DNA of 64,000 nucleotides from assembly GCF_905475345.1 (NCBI RefSeq), contig NC_066587.1:18367558-18431557 (forward strand), in the 5' to 3' direction. Below the pieces are notes generated by a model. That model did no database searches. It saw only the letters and a list, made by a program, of their open reading frames with translations, and was not told the DNA's origin. This DNA is from Vespula vulgaris. Lineage: Eukaryota; Arthropoda; Insecta; Hymenoptera; Vespidae. A program made the position numbers and the translations under genes. This document shows, one piece after another, positions 14,432-26,623 of the stretch. The stretch's first letter is position 1. The number at the start of each line of letters is the position of its first letter.

Positions 14432-15097
14432 CTCTATCATCCTTATAACATTTTATTTAGTCACGAAAAAGAGAGAGAGAGAAAGAGAGAGAGTGGTACA
14501 TGTAATTAGAGATTAATCGTTCGCTAATTTTACTTCTGAACTTCGGCACACTTTAGAGCTCTCGCGTTTTACTACCGGAGGGGAGATAAGATTCTTATGT
14601 AAATACGTAACATGCTCTGGCAATGGTTTTATCTCGTACATACTTCATTCAATGTAGCAAAAAGAAAAAGAGAGAAAGAGAGAGAGAGGAAGAAATAAGA
14701 AAGAAATAGAGAGATCGAAGAATCAAGAGATCGATGAAGGATCGTCCAATTTCTTTTTTTTTTCTTTATAACATGTATGAAAGAAATGATAAAAAATAAA
14801 AGAAAATTACATTAAAAAAGATGAGAAGATCCGAATTTAAAAAAATATATATATATAAAAATGAAACAAGAAAGAAGGAAAGAAAAAAAGAAAATTTGAA
14901 AGATGATGCACGAATGGACCGAAGTGCCAAAGCTTGCACGTCAAATATATATCCATGTTCAAAATATCCAGAGCTCGAGAGCTTCGAAATCAGTTAACGG
15001 TGTACTACGACTTAGCTCGACGAGACGAGTGGTGTCGCGTTTCTAACGTCGTTTCTAACGTCGTTTCTAACATCGTGACTGACCGTGCGATGCAGGT

Positions 15098-15099
15098 AC

Positions 15100-15155
<56 letters not shown>
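15098..15155. repeat. (TA)n microsatellite
   Basis: A TA run of about 55 bp with one TACA interruption. Confidence 0.9.
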
Positions 15156-15158
<3 letters not shown>

Positions 15159-15535
15159 GATACAGACCGATTCGTCGTTCGAGAGACAATCTTAGAAAAT
15201 TCTTAGAAAAGAAAGAAAGAGAAAGAGAGAGGAAGAGAGAGATATAAATAGATAGATAGATAGATAGATAAATAGATAGAAAGAAAGAGAATGAATCTTC
15301 TTTCAAAAAGTTTTTCTCATGCGGGTTGATCTCCCATATGCCGACATTTTCTCCCCACTCTTCTGCTAATAAAGCTCAATTACTTAATTAATGGGTTAAA
15401 GCGAGGATACAAACGTGACGCAACCATAGATAAAATATTCCTAAAAGTTACGTATAACATTTTATGTGTGTCCGAGTCTATGATAATTTTATCCTGCTTG
15501 ATGAAATCTATCTACCTATCTATGTATATATATCT

Positions 15536-15574
15536 ATGTATGTATGCATGCATACATACATATATGTATACACA

Positions 15575-15605
<31 letters not shown>

Positions 15606-15806
15606 TATATGTATATATGTATGTATGTATGTATTCGACCTAAAAATTGGAAAGACCTGAATGATGAATCGCGGGACCCCCTACGAAATGTTAGTTATCG
15701 AGAAAAACTTGACCTCCTTTTTACGCGCTCGTCCTTCACACTTATGAATATGTATGTATGCATGTATGTATGTATATATATACATATGTATGTATGGATG
15801 TATGTA
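15536..15806. repeat. GTAT/GCAT tetranucleotide cluster
   Basis: Two blocks of imperfect GTAT repeats with GCAT and TATA variants (about 15536-15632 and 15747-15806), separated by about 115 bp of non-repetitive sequence. Confidence 0.85.
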
Positions 15807-18344
15807 TTTATTGCCATGCTTGAAGTAATCAACTGGTTTTTGTTATTATTATCTTTAATATTTCCTTTCTTTTCTTCCTACCGCTCGCATAATAATATTA
15901 ATATTAATAAAATTGTACTCTGTTACTCACGCTTTTTTATTATAAAGATATTATATTTGTACTTTGTTGGTATGATATATATATATATATGTGTGTGTGT
16001 GTTGTATCCGATCGGTGCAAAAATAGTTGCGATTTTTATACGTGTAACATTATATCGTATTTGTATTCTTCTTAATTATTTTTGGATTTGAAAGAAGAGA
16101 AGACCGATCCAATTTTCTAATAAAAAAGCTATGATTTCTCGTAGCTTGGTAACGTCCAAGTTATACGATAAACATTTTCCATTGAAAAATAATTTCCCTC
16201 GTGGTCAATAAATAATTCAGCTCGGCGTATATCGAAAGCGCGAGTAGTTTTAAAACGTTCATTTGCATACGAATTTTCAACGGGTTTGTTCGACGCGAAA
16301 GCCGAAGCGAAAAACAAACGTTTCAAGGGAAAAGACGGGGGTCCTTGTAATGCCTATCGCGTTACGCAACACGACGATGGATGTTAAAAGCAACTAACAC
16401 TAGTACGAGCACATATACGAGGTATCTCGCACGCCTGATTATGTCTTCTCACTTTTTTTCTCTTTCTTTTTCCTTTCCTTCCCATTGACAATCAAGAAGA
16501 AATCAGAAATCAAAATCCGTAGAATCGATCTATCCATTGGATATATTAAAATAAATATATTACGGATAATTCGCTCGAAACAAACCACCATGAATCCCAT
16601 GATTCTCAAGTTCAATAAATAAAATAAAAAATAAAAGTTGTCGATGTATTTGATATATTGTTTTGTTCTTTCTTTTTTTTTACTTGAGATATATATATAT
16701 ATATATATTTTTTTTTTTGAATTTAAATAAAATAAAAATATGTTGGAACAAATGTTTATGTGAACGACGTGATCGATCAGAAGAAATTTGGTATATATTT
16801 TCGTCACGATAACGACACTAATACATATACATTGAACAGTCCTATCAAAATCACGAAGAGTCTCGCTATATGATATCACACTCTCGAATCACCAAGTCAA
16901 ATCGATCGTGAATACGTTGAAAACTATCACGAGTATAGAGGTAAGTATAAACGACTCCTCGATAAAAGTTTCCGTGGCATTGCTCTTACTTTTATCAGAG
17001 CTTATCGATATATTGTACATTGAACTCGAGAATCCTACATAAACTGATATTTTATCACGTTTAATTACGAGATTTTTATTACGATCGATGATTTCTTTCC
17101 ACGATAAAATTCTTATTGATTAATCAAATTCAAATTCTATCCTGTATGTGGATCAAAGTTTTATCAAAAAACAAATGAATACACATGACTCAATTATAAA
17201 AAGAGATCACTTTTTCATGAATCATGAAATTCACTATTGAAATTCATGAGAATATAACGAAGCTTTCTAGTAAAAATTATATCGACGAAATAAATACATG
17301 CGATCCGATTAAAAAATACATATATACATGTGTGTATATATATATATGTATATAAAAAAAAAAAAAAAACAGAAAAAGAAGAAAAAGGATCACTCTTTCG
17401 TGGATCATAAAAATTCATGATTGAAATTCATGAGAGAATATGACAAGTTTTATCGAATAAGAATTTTTTCAAAAAAAAAAAGCGAAAAAGAAAAAAATGA
17501 AAAGAAAGACCATGAATGATCCAATTATATAAAGAGAAAAAAAAAAGAAAAAATACACAGATTAAAGCTAACGCGACACACAAGCACAACCACCATCACA
17601 AATGTTCTATCTAGCGCGTTGATGAGAACTTATCTGTTAGAGGACAAGGGCTTCGTAAGATTTGTTCGTTTCTAATCTAGGCTTTGAACGGTTACGTTTA
17701 GAATAGAAGCCTGTTTAGGATGATCGTCACGTAAGAAACGAGTTGGGCCTCCGATGGCCCGACATTATAAGGAGAAGAGCCGCTCCTATTATTAAAGGGA
17801 GAAAAAAAAGAAAATAAAAAAGGAAAAAAAATAGAAGAAAAAAAAATCCAAAAAAAAAAAAAGATGAAATATATATAACGTTCTTCTTGGCTTAGCGTTG
17901 AGACGACGACGTATATAATCCCTTTCTCTTTTCACCGAAAGAAACGAGAAAGAAACGAGAAAAGAAGAGAAGAGAAGAGTTTAGCGAGGATATCCCTGCT
18001 CTGATGCTGCTGGCTAGCTGGCCAGTCATCGACCATCAGCTTCACCTTCACCTCATCCCATCAAAGCATCTGCGGACTCCCGAAACGTGGTACATTGCAG
18101 CATCCTTCTCTTCTACCTGAGACCGATCGAGAGAGAGAGAGAGAGAGAGAGAGATGGGACGAGGTATTCTCTCCTCACCTGGCCTCCTTCTACCTCTTCA
18201 CGTACCAACTCCATTATTTTCCTTTATCTTATTTTTCGGTCCATTCAGCGAGCCGGCTATCGGCCAGTACTTCTCTTTCTCTTTCTCTCTCTCTCACACA
18301 CACACTCTCATACCTTTCTACCTTTTGTCAATCGCGCGAACCTC

Positions 18345-18380
<36 letters not shown>

Positions 18381-18799
18381 TTTTTCGATCTTGATCTTTT
18401 TCTTTCTCTCTGTCTCTCTTACTCATCGCAATTCCCTTAAACATGAATGGCACACTGACGATGAATCGCTCTTACTTTTTCGTTCCTTTTTCATACTTCT
18501 TCTACATTCTCTTTCCCCTTCAGTCTCTTCCATCCTTCGGAAAGGGAAAAAGAGAGCGGGAGCGATAGAGAGTAGGAGGAGTAGAGAGAAAAATGAAAGA
18601 AAAATCAAAGAAATCGTAAAGTCTTCTCTTCTTCGGTGTGGTCCTCTCCTTGTTCGTTAAAATAACACACAGGAAAAGATCCATAAGGATTGATCGAATT
18701 CAAACAGAAATGATTTTACGATGGTCACGGTTACTTTGATCGTAAAGAAATTCAACGTGCGTGTCCCACCTACTCTCTTCCGCGTAGGTGTGCACATAG

Positions 18800-18849
18800 A
18801 TGACGACGACGACGACGACGACGATGATGATGATGATGATGATGATAAT
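18800..18849. repeat. Compound (GAC)n-(GAT)n repeat
   Basis: About eight GAC units change to about eight GAT units, consistent with a single-base change spread along the array. Confidence 0.9.
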
Positions 18850-19734
18850 AAAAAGCGTATGTAAGCGCACGCGGAAGAGCAATTAAGCTTTTCTTTCCTT
18901 TTTTTTTTTCTTCCTATAAGTAATTGTTCCTTCCGCGATGTTAAACCATCGAGAAAACGATATACAGCACATATCGAACGAACGATGAGCTAACCATCGC
19001 GTTGATTATCGTGCGCTATGCATTTCAAACAAACTTCGAACTACGTGAATACGCGGTGGACTTAATGAGATACATGTTACATATGTATGTATATATATAT
19101 ATAAGTACGATAAATAGGAGAAACAATACGAACGGATGAAAGAAACTTTTTTGCAAATTTTTTAACCCAATTATCCCTCCCTCCTTTTAGAACTGACCTC
19201 CTCGAAAGGTTACGATTATAAAACGAATATTTCCTGTCTCTGACATTGTGTAATCGTTAGACGTTATAAACTCGAGTATATCGTTTTTTTCTTTTCTCTC
19301 TTCTATATAATAATGTTTATATGAACTGACCTTGAACGATGAGGAGTAAAGTAACCAACGCGATCGCTCTGACGTGCATCCTTTTAATCTTAATTTTCCT
19401 CGAGATGAAGGATCACTGTGATCGATGAGGAATTAATTAAAATGTTAAAAATTATATATATATGTATATATGTATATATATATATATATATTTATACAAC
19501 AAAGAGAACCGACACAGTGGCACTTGAGGGAAAAAAGATGAAAAATAAAATTTAAAAAAAAAAAAGAACGTTTCACAAAACTCAAGCCTACGTTCGTCTC
19601 GTTATACGATTTTCAATCGTTAATCGTTGACTTTCGCGAACGTGGAAGAGTATCTATATCTTAAAATCGCGTCGCGAAGGTTATTACACTGAAACAGGGG
19701 AATCGAACTTATCCACCGATTCGAGGTGGATACT

Positions 19735-19880
19735 AAATAGAAACTGAGAGAACGGGCGCGCGTGGTATCCGAAGAACGACGGCGGAATCGCGCCCCCGGC
19801 TTTTTACGGGGACCTGCGCAATGCGAATGCGCGTCGGACGCGCCGATCAAGCGCGCCGCCATGCGTATAACCGCGAAAAT
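19735..19880. promoter_or_regulatory. GC-rich CpG island-like block
   Basis: About 145 bp with far higher GC and CpG content than the several kilobases on either side (GGGCGCGCG, GGCGGAATCGCGCCCCCGG, GACGCGCCGATCAAGCGCGC). Minus-strand and plus-strand short ORFs cross it without a known product. A promoter or 5' exon of an unrecognised transcript is the simplest reading. Confidence 0.35.
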
Positions 19881-22189
19881 TGAATTTCCCTTTATCCGTC
19901 TTTTATAACCTATCCAACTATATTCCTCCAACGTTTATTACTATCGTTATTATAATATATCATTGTAAATATATATTATATATATTTATGACTATCGTTA
20001 TGTGTGCGTGTATGTGTTACGAATATAAATAAGTAGGCAATATATACAATGTATTTGAAAATTCGAATAAATTTTAAATAAAATTTATGTAAGAAAAATA
20101 TATCGTTAGTGCGAATGATAAAATGTTATATTATAATTAAATGTTGTATGAAAATTCTTCTTTCATATATGTATTATAATTATATATATAGTGGTAGTTT
20201 ATAGAATAAATTTTCAATAAAATTAAGATATTATTAAATTAAGATAGCAATTAATAATGTATAATTTTAATAAATAATAATCTGTTCTTTTCTTTTCGTA
20301 AAACGAAATTCATTGATAAACGAGTCCTTTGTCCGACTATGACTTTATGAATCGATTTTTTATCGCATGATCGACGTAGTATAACACGATTAGACGATGC
20401 TATCTAACACCGACTTCGCATTATGAATGTGGAGTTATATCCACGAACGAACGAACGCACGTGACATGCGTACACTCATTCGTTGCACGCTCTCACCTAA
20501 GCACAAGCTTCTTCATTTCTTTCATCCATTCACTTCGCCAACGTTTCTAACCGTTCGAACGTGTTAAATGAATAAAGGTGAAAATGATATTTCCTTTGGT
20601 GTAAATTTACTTCGTTAAATTTAACTGTTTCCGTTAGAGTTTCGATGAAGAGAAAGAAGACAACAAACAAGAAGAAGAAGAAGAAGAAGAAGAAGAAGAA
20701 TTATCGGCTCGTTTGTGATCTCGTGCCAAGACGAGAACATTTTTTAAGCACAAACCGTGCCAAAGGTTCCTAGATGAGGATCGAAAGTTCCCAATTGAGT
20801 CAAAAGTTTCTAGGTGATCTCAAAAATCAAAATTATATTCCTTTTCGTGACTTTCTTAACAATCTGTGCAAAAGAAAAAAAGAAAACAGGAAAGAAAAGA
20901 AAAATTACTTAAAAAAATTCTGGAGAAAAAGAAATGAATCGATTTCGGATATCATAGAAAAACTTTTGAGCCATCCTTTAGAATCTTTACGATTTGTATC
21001 GAACGTACTTAACGTATGTACGTATACAAAGCGAACGTATTGCTTTCTTATTAGTAAATACGATATGAAATACTAGTCTTACTTCCGTTGTCAGAAATGT
21101 ACGCCCTCGTCATCGACATTCAACGGTATAGTTTGACTAACGAATGTGACTAATCGTGCTTCAAAAAAAGACTGATGTCACTCGTAACCATGCATCCGAT
21201 TACTCGAAAAATTCCAGAGATATTTTTTATACGAATTAAAATTATTGTTAAGATCGAAGTAAAAGCTATTCCGAGATCTACCCAGCATCTTTTCCTCGAG
21301 CGTTTCTCCACATATCGCTTTTTCTACGTAATCGTTTTTCTAAATAACGCTGTACGTAATCGACGACTAAAAAAGAACGTTTCTATCTAAATAGAAGAGT
21401 ATATTCGCGGTTGCGAATTCGTTAAAAACGAGTGACTCAGAAATTGACGAATTTTGTAATTATTGATACGAGAGATGATAAAAATGATATTTTGTGTCGA
21501 GTTTTGTAAGTAATAGGATTATACGACGGCTTATGCGACTATTATATATATATTTTTTCTATTAGAGTGCCAGACAAATCCGCTCACGAACGTCGACGAA
21601 CGGATGAGGGTACAAGAACAAAGTTCCAACCCAGGAAACGTTTGTGTTTGAAGTTGATAAGCCAAGGCAACAGAAATATTTGAATTTCGTATATCCGCCA
21701 GGTGAATGCTTAGTATTCTACTCCTTGTATCTACTAAATACAGACGAGGCCTTCATTTAAAAGTATATCGTAATTTTATGAATCGCTCGAAGATACGAAT
21801 ATAAGTATCAGAAATGTTTAATTATCTCACGCTCAACCGTACCGTAAAAAAGTATTTGTTTGGTTTAATATCATTACCTCGACCTATCGACCGAGACAAC
21901 GCGTTTCGTACCGAGAAATATGTGTCATAAACAAACTTCGACTGTCGACATCTAGCGAGAAAACTGTTGAACTGTTTGCTAAGCAAAGCTCACGGTATAA
22001 CCACTGATCGATAATTTCGCTATAATCGTTTAAAGTTCCTTGAAAATCGATCATGAAATTTCTCTTTTGGTTCCAAAGAATCTAACGACGAATCAAACGA
22101 ACGAATATCTAAGAATACGTTAAATTGAGCTTGTATATATTCGTGTGCGTGTGTGAATTAGATTTGTTCTTGTTAACTTTGCATATCTA

Positions 22190-22508
22190 TCTTACGTTGT
22201 TACGTATATCGACACGTTCCATAGGTTGCTTTTGCTCGGAAACGATTGGTCGCCATCTCGTAGCGGTCCTAAACCCCACCACGGGCGTTGGATGAAACCG
22301 GATGCGTCGACGAACGACGAGGAACAAAGGACGCTTTTGTACGCAGGCAGAAAGGACGCCATCTTCGTTTGTCAACGGACGTCAAGGTGTTCTGGTCGAG
22401 AGGTCGGGAGGTTGTTCTGAAGAAAGAAAAAAAAGTCATGAGGGATAACAAGTGCTCGTAAAGATAATCACGTATACTCGTAACGTGTATTTCCGACTAC
22501 ACAATGAC
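22190..22508 (+). promoter_or_regulatory. Likely promoter / 5' UTR of the MIS12 gene
   Basis: The 300 bp ahead of the MIS12 ATG are much richer in G, C and CpG than the surrounding DNA. They carry two CGCCATCT blocks (in 22249-22258 and 22358-22368), which resemble the reverse complement of the YY1/Pho core often found near starts of insect housekeeping genes. Overlapping short ORFs on both strands here have no recognisable product. The transcription start cannot be placed from sequence alone. Confidence 0.4.
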
Positions 22509-23806
22509 ATGGCGTCTACCGATTTTGAAAAACGCAAAGAGGAAGAATACGAAATGCAGCTGTTGGGCTTTCACTCGAGAGCCGTATACGCGACACGTAA
22601 GACGACGACGCCGACACCGCCGCCACTGCCGCTGCTTTGATTTCGCATTTAAACGACTCGCAAATTGTATACAAGACGTTTCAACCATTTAGGGTATGAA
22701 TTTCAGTCGTTGGGCGGGTGAACTCTGGTTTCATGTGGTTTTGATCATGACTAGAGTCACACTCGTCCATCGCTTGAAATCACTTTCACCGCATTACCGT
22801 CGACCAAGTTTCTTTCTTTATTTTTTTTTTTTTTTTTTTTATCACAAAGACTAACCTTTCTTTCTCGTTTTCAAACCGAGCTTTGTTTTCAAATAAAAAC
22901 GTATTTCGTTATTCCCTTGATACAAATATGCCTGATACACTTTACTATTGTACCATATCCAGCATGATCCAATGTAGATGATTTTTTTTTTACGATTGCA
23001 ATTTTATCACTTACACCCTCTTGGCTTTTTGCTAAATACTTATCACTGTCGATGACTAGCTTCTAACGTCCTTCTTTCTTTCTAGTGGAAAGTATAACTC
23101 GTGAAACTATCGAATCGACCTGTAAAAAGTTATGTAAATCGTTACAAACAAAATACAATTATGATACGGAAGAATTGAGAGAACTAAAGGAAAATGAAAA
23201 ACAACTAATACAAACTTATTGTACACGTGCAATGCCGCATTTAAAAATTATAGAGGTAATCCGAGTTACATCGCTTGCATCTTTGCTCGTGCTCTTACAA
23301 AGACTACATATTTGATTTGTTTTAGAAAACCGTAAAGAAATACATTTCCATACCAAAAAACGTTTTATTAGAAGAAGACAAATGCCAGAGTATTCGATAT
23401 ACTCAGGAAGAATACGAACGATTGGAAGAACATTTGGAAAATTTACAGCACAGAGCCAAGAGGGTATGAGAAAGTAATAATTGTGCAATTCACAAACTTT
23501 GCGTCGCTGTACACAATCTTTGATTCGAACCAATCTTTCTAGGCCACTATATTGAATGCAGCGTTAAAAGAAGAACTAGCTACGATAGATAAATTACAAA
23601 ACTACATAAGTAAGAGTAATGAAATGTGTAATATAATCGAAAATAGTTCTGTGGATCAAAATACCAACAGTGACATGCTTAAAGTACTTAAACATTACCA
23701 AGAACTTTATAAAAAGTTACTCCGTTTGGTACCTAAAACAGAAAAAGTAAAATATAATCCGTTTGAAGATTTCAAAGGTAACGATTATGATTTTGATAAT
23801 CTTTGA
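22509..23806 (+). CDS. Mis12: MIS12 kinetochore complex subunit, 4 exons, 219 aa
   Basis: Exons 22509-22596, 23086-23255, 23326-23463 and 23543-23806 (stop included). Introns are GT-AG, phases 1, 0, 0, and the joined frame is open for 219 residues, close to the ~205 of vertebrate MIS12. The start is the ATG giving MASTDFEKRKEEEYEMQLLG; the aromatic/Gly-Phe N-terminal block (residues 14-21) matches the family's opening YE.Q..GF signature. Exon 3 carries the family's SIPKNVLLEED and YTQEEYERLEEHL segments, followed by a charged coiled-coil-like C-terminal half ending in a short acidic tail. In other animals MIS12 belongs to the four-subunit Mis12/MIND complex that links CENP-C at the inner centromere to the Ndc80 complex. 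A polyadenylation signal lies 157 bp after the stop. Family recognition is from memory of conserved motifs; the splice model is inferred. Confidence 0.87.
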
Positions 23807-23962
23807 CGATTGTTTTATCCTCAGATTATTAAAACAACTTCCTCAATGTGCAAAATGTGTATATGAAATGTTTGTATATAGTACGTAAGAAGTTTTCATT
23901 TGTAACTCTTCGTTAGATCTCATAAATTAACGAATTTTATACATACATATTTTTACTATCGC

Positions 23963-23968
23963 AATAAA
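23963..23968 (+). terminator. Polyadenylation signal of the MIS12 gene
   Basis: A canonical AATAAA lies 157 bp downstream of the MIS12 stop codon in AT-rich sequence, the expected position for a short 3' UTR. Confidence 0.6.
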
Positions 23969-24698
23969 GCTCATATTATCTACATTTCGTTTCTTACAAC
24001 CAAAACAAACAAAAGAACATTGCAAGAAATATCAAACCTCTGATCCAATGCGACCAAAAATTTGTTTTTTCGTAGACACGCATCGACGACGAGTATTTTC
24101 AATTTCTCTTTTACCGACATAACCGTCCTATTTAACCGACTTGCATTCGCTATTCGGCAAACAAGTGCTGCTACCTATTCCATCGAAACTTAAAAAATCC
24201 AAACCTTTATTTTTCCTAAAAAAAAAATCAACCTTCGCTTTACATTTCGTGAAATTTAAAAATTTATACTCGTAAAAGCATTCTTAAAAGAACTGCTGTT
24301 AAGAATATTGCAAAAAAATCGTATCTCCGTATATACGCGTGTATACAACTTCAGTCTATCCGCCATTACGAACGTAACATAAAATGGAGTTCACATAGAA
24401 ATCTTTTCAAGAATAATAAACTTTTAATCCATGGAAGATAAATAAGATTTCTTCAAGTAGAAACTTTTTAAAAAGGAATGATCTTTGAAAAATATTTAAA
24501 TAAAAAATAAAAACAAAGTCGTACATTTTTTGGATTAAAATCGACCTAACGGATTTAGCTAATCACGTTTTAAGAAATCAATAATTAATCGCGCGAACGT
24601 AAAGGTGAATTATTTATAAATTGATATCGACAACGATATAAAAATAACGATAATTTTAAATAAATATATAAATATATACCATTACAATATTCTCGAAG

Positions 24699-24935
24699 AT
24701 GGCTGTTTGTCCGAAAAGGTCAGGAGGATGTACACCCATCCAATGGTACATTCCAATAGACACCAAATTTCCTGGTATCGTCGTCGAGCCTGCTTGTCCT
24801 AAAGTGAATTGTCCTACGCCTTACACGCTATTTAACCCATCACCACAAACCAACGTTCCAACCATGACACCCTGTGGCTGGACCTCCGTCGGACCGTTTC
24901 TTATCTGCACATCACATTGTCCGATGAGTTGTTAA
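24699..24935 (+). CDS. Small cysteine- and proline-rich orphan protein, 78 aa
   Basis: A single uninterrupted ATG-to-TAA frame of 78 codons. The product has eight cysteines, a very high proline content and repeated Cys-Pro pairs (VCP, ACP, NCP, HCP), and ends in cysteine (HCPMSC). Apart from a central block around IPIDTKFPGIVVEPA it is low in charged residues. No N-terminal hydrophobic signal peptide is visible, so a secreted disulfide-rich peptide is not obvious from this start. Codon use is less AT-biased than the flanks, supporting real coding. A TATA-like AT run precedes the ATG at about 24660-24678. I do not recognise the family. Cys-Pro-rich intracellular proteins of this size occur among insect sperm-tail and cuticle-associated proteins, but that is only a comparison. 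An upstream exon carrying a signal peptide cannot be excluded. Confidence 0.55.
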   Translation: MAVCPKRSGGCTPIQWYIPIDTKFPGIVVEPACPKVNCPTPYTLFNPSPQTNVPTMTPCGWTSVGPFLICTSHCPMSC

Positions 24936-26017
24936 TCACGTTAGAAAACGATCTTATATGAAAACGTTTAAAAAACGATGACGATTTTACACGTACAAAC
25001 ATTTCTTTTCTTTTTTAAATATCTAGTTAGAAAAAAATTATAATGATTTTACAAACGTATCGATATCTATTTTTTTCATACTTAATCGTATATTAATGAA
25101 AATTTTACAAGTACTTGTTTTCTTTTCTCTTTCTTTTCTTTTTTTTTGTAATGTTTAATTGGAAAAATATTAGGAAAAAATTATGTTCCCTTTTGCGAGC
25201 ACACGTATATGTAAGAAAACGTGATTATATATCTAAAGTGAATGAATGTAACGATAATTATGCAAAAAGTCTCATTCGTTTTAATAGAAATATCCGATAA
25301 AATTCGATGATTAATCGAAAGGAAATAAAAAGTAGTAGCTTCGTAACAAAGCTTCTTTAGATTTATTAAAACGTAATAAATACGTATTTCATTAAAATTA
25401 TTAATAGCGATCGAATGAAGACGTCATTAAAAAAGAAAGAAAAAAAGACGTTAAAATAACGATCATCGTAAAGGAACCAATCGCGTTCGACGTTACAAAA
25501 CGAATAATCAAGCCTTACAAAAAAAATATATACATATACACACACATATACACGCAGCATATATATATATATATATATTTCCGATGATTCATATTTATTT
25601 ACAATTTTTACTAATTTTCTTCGACGATTATACAAGCGAAATGAGATATATCAAACGAAAAATAAAATGTGTTTACCGTCTTAATAGTAATTATTTCGAC
25701 GTAATAATATGTATACAATTATATGAATTAAATAAATAATCGGAGCGAGATTAGGTCCGTTTTGTTACGAGGCAAGTGAACACTGACGAAAACTTTGATT
25801 ATCGTCCGAAAATAGCCGAACTTACTTACGTCTGGGATACTCGAAGAAAAACGGTCGACGCAACCGTTACAGATTTCTCTGTTCCTCACTACATACACAC
25901 ATCATACATACATGCGTACATACATACATACATATATATATATATATAGATAGATACATATACATACGGTATATATTTCCATATAAAATATTTCTACGTC
26001 AGGTGCAATCTTTCTCG

Positions 26018-26054
<37 letters not shown>

Positions 26055-26251
26055 TTCACCTTTATTCGGTCAAATACGCACGACGAATACGAACGAAAGA
26101 AAGAAAGAACGAACGAACGAACGTACGTACGTACGAACGTCCTACCTTTGTTTTGATTGGTCGTTAGAGATAGAAAAGGATAACAAGTTTTTCGCGGAAT
26201 CGTTGGACTTCGTCGTTTCGTTTCGTAGATATAGGTTTATTGGAAGAAAAC
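24936..26251. other. Intergenic AT-rich stretch between the Cys-rich ORF and the RBM46-like gene
   Basis: Mostly AT-rich with TA/CATA imperfect repeats (25545-25580, 25918-25950). An AATAAA occurs near 25324, a possible distal poly(A) site for the Cys-rich ORF. No other gene seen. Confidence 0.5.
26099..26141. repeat. GAAC/GTAC tetranucleotide array upstream of the RBM46-like gene
   Basis: GAAA, then GAAC, then GTAC units in succession, about 500 bp before the RBM46-like ATG. A (CTT)n tract lies just before it (about 26024-26058). Confidence 0.8.
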
Positions 26252-26323
26252 GGGGAGGGGGGTGATGATTAGGAGGGGTGAGGGTCGAGGAGGGGCGAGC
26301 GGGGGGTAGGGGGAATGGGGGGA
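26252..26323 (+). promoter_or_regulatory. G-rich tract with G-quadruplex potential upstream of the RBM46-like gene
   Basis: In about 72 bp of strongly G-biased + strand there are at least six runs of four or more guanines separated by short spacers, ending about 300 bp before the RBM46-like start codon. Nothing else in the window is so G-rich. It probably lies in the promoter or 5' UTR. Quadruplex formation and any regulatory effect are inference. Confidence 0.5.
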
Positions 26324-26623
26324 GAAGAAAACGTCGAAGAAGTGACCAGTAATCGAGTAGCGTTCGGTTTTGCGAGTTCTCGGTCGCTTGTGTTAATTAT
26401 ATATACATATATGTGTGTGTATATATATATCTATAATATATATATATATATATATTGTAAACTATATTTCTTCTTTTATATATATATATATATTTTTTTG
26501 TTTTTTTTTCTTTCTCTCGTTATCACAGAAAATTTTTTAAACGAAACGTAAACAAAAAAGAAAGAAAAAAAGAAAAATCAAATCATTGGCCAAATATCAA
26601 AAAAAAAAAACAAAACAAAAAAG

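Larger units (their letters stand above)
1..22189. other. 22 kb gene-poor, microsatellite-rich region
   Basis: No ORF here has a recognisable domain, a conserved-looking composition and usable splice sites together. Most open frames are translations of (GA)n, (CT)n, (TA)n, ATCT or GTAT tracts. The exceptions worth naming are the GC-rich island at 19.74-19.88 kb and short non-repetitive stretches near 16.1-16.4, 17.6-17.8 and 21.5-21.8 kb. The region may be a long intergenic stretch, an intron of a large gene, or hold noncoding RNAs; sequence alone does not decide. Confidence 0.6.

Noticed and set aside
15468..16091. 207-codon plus-strand ORF
   Set aside because: Most of it translates GTAT repeats into Tyr-Val-Cys-Met strings; the remainder is AT-rich and unlike protein.
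16129..16326. 65-codon minus-strand ORF with ordinary composition
   Set aside because: No partner exons, domain or conserved motif; within chance expectation for the amount of noncoding DNA here.
20774..21076. 100-codon plus-strand ORF
   Set aside because: Lys/Asn-rich composition typical of random AT-rich frames; no splice or promoter context.
22187..22451. Several overlapping 60-codon ORFs on both strands ahead of MIS12
   Set aside because: They arise because the GC-rich promoter/5' UTR has few stops; no family recognised.
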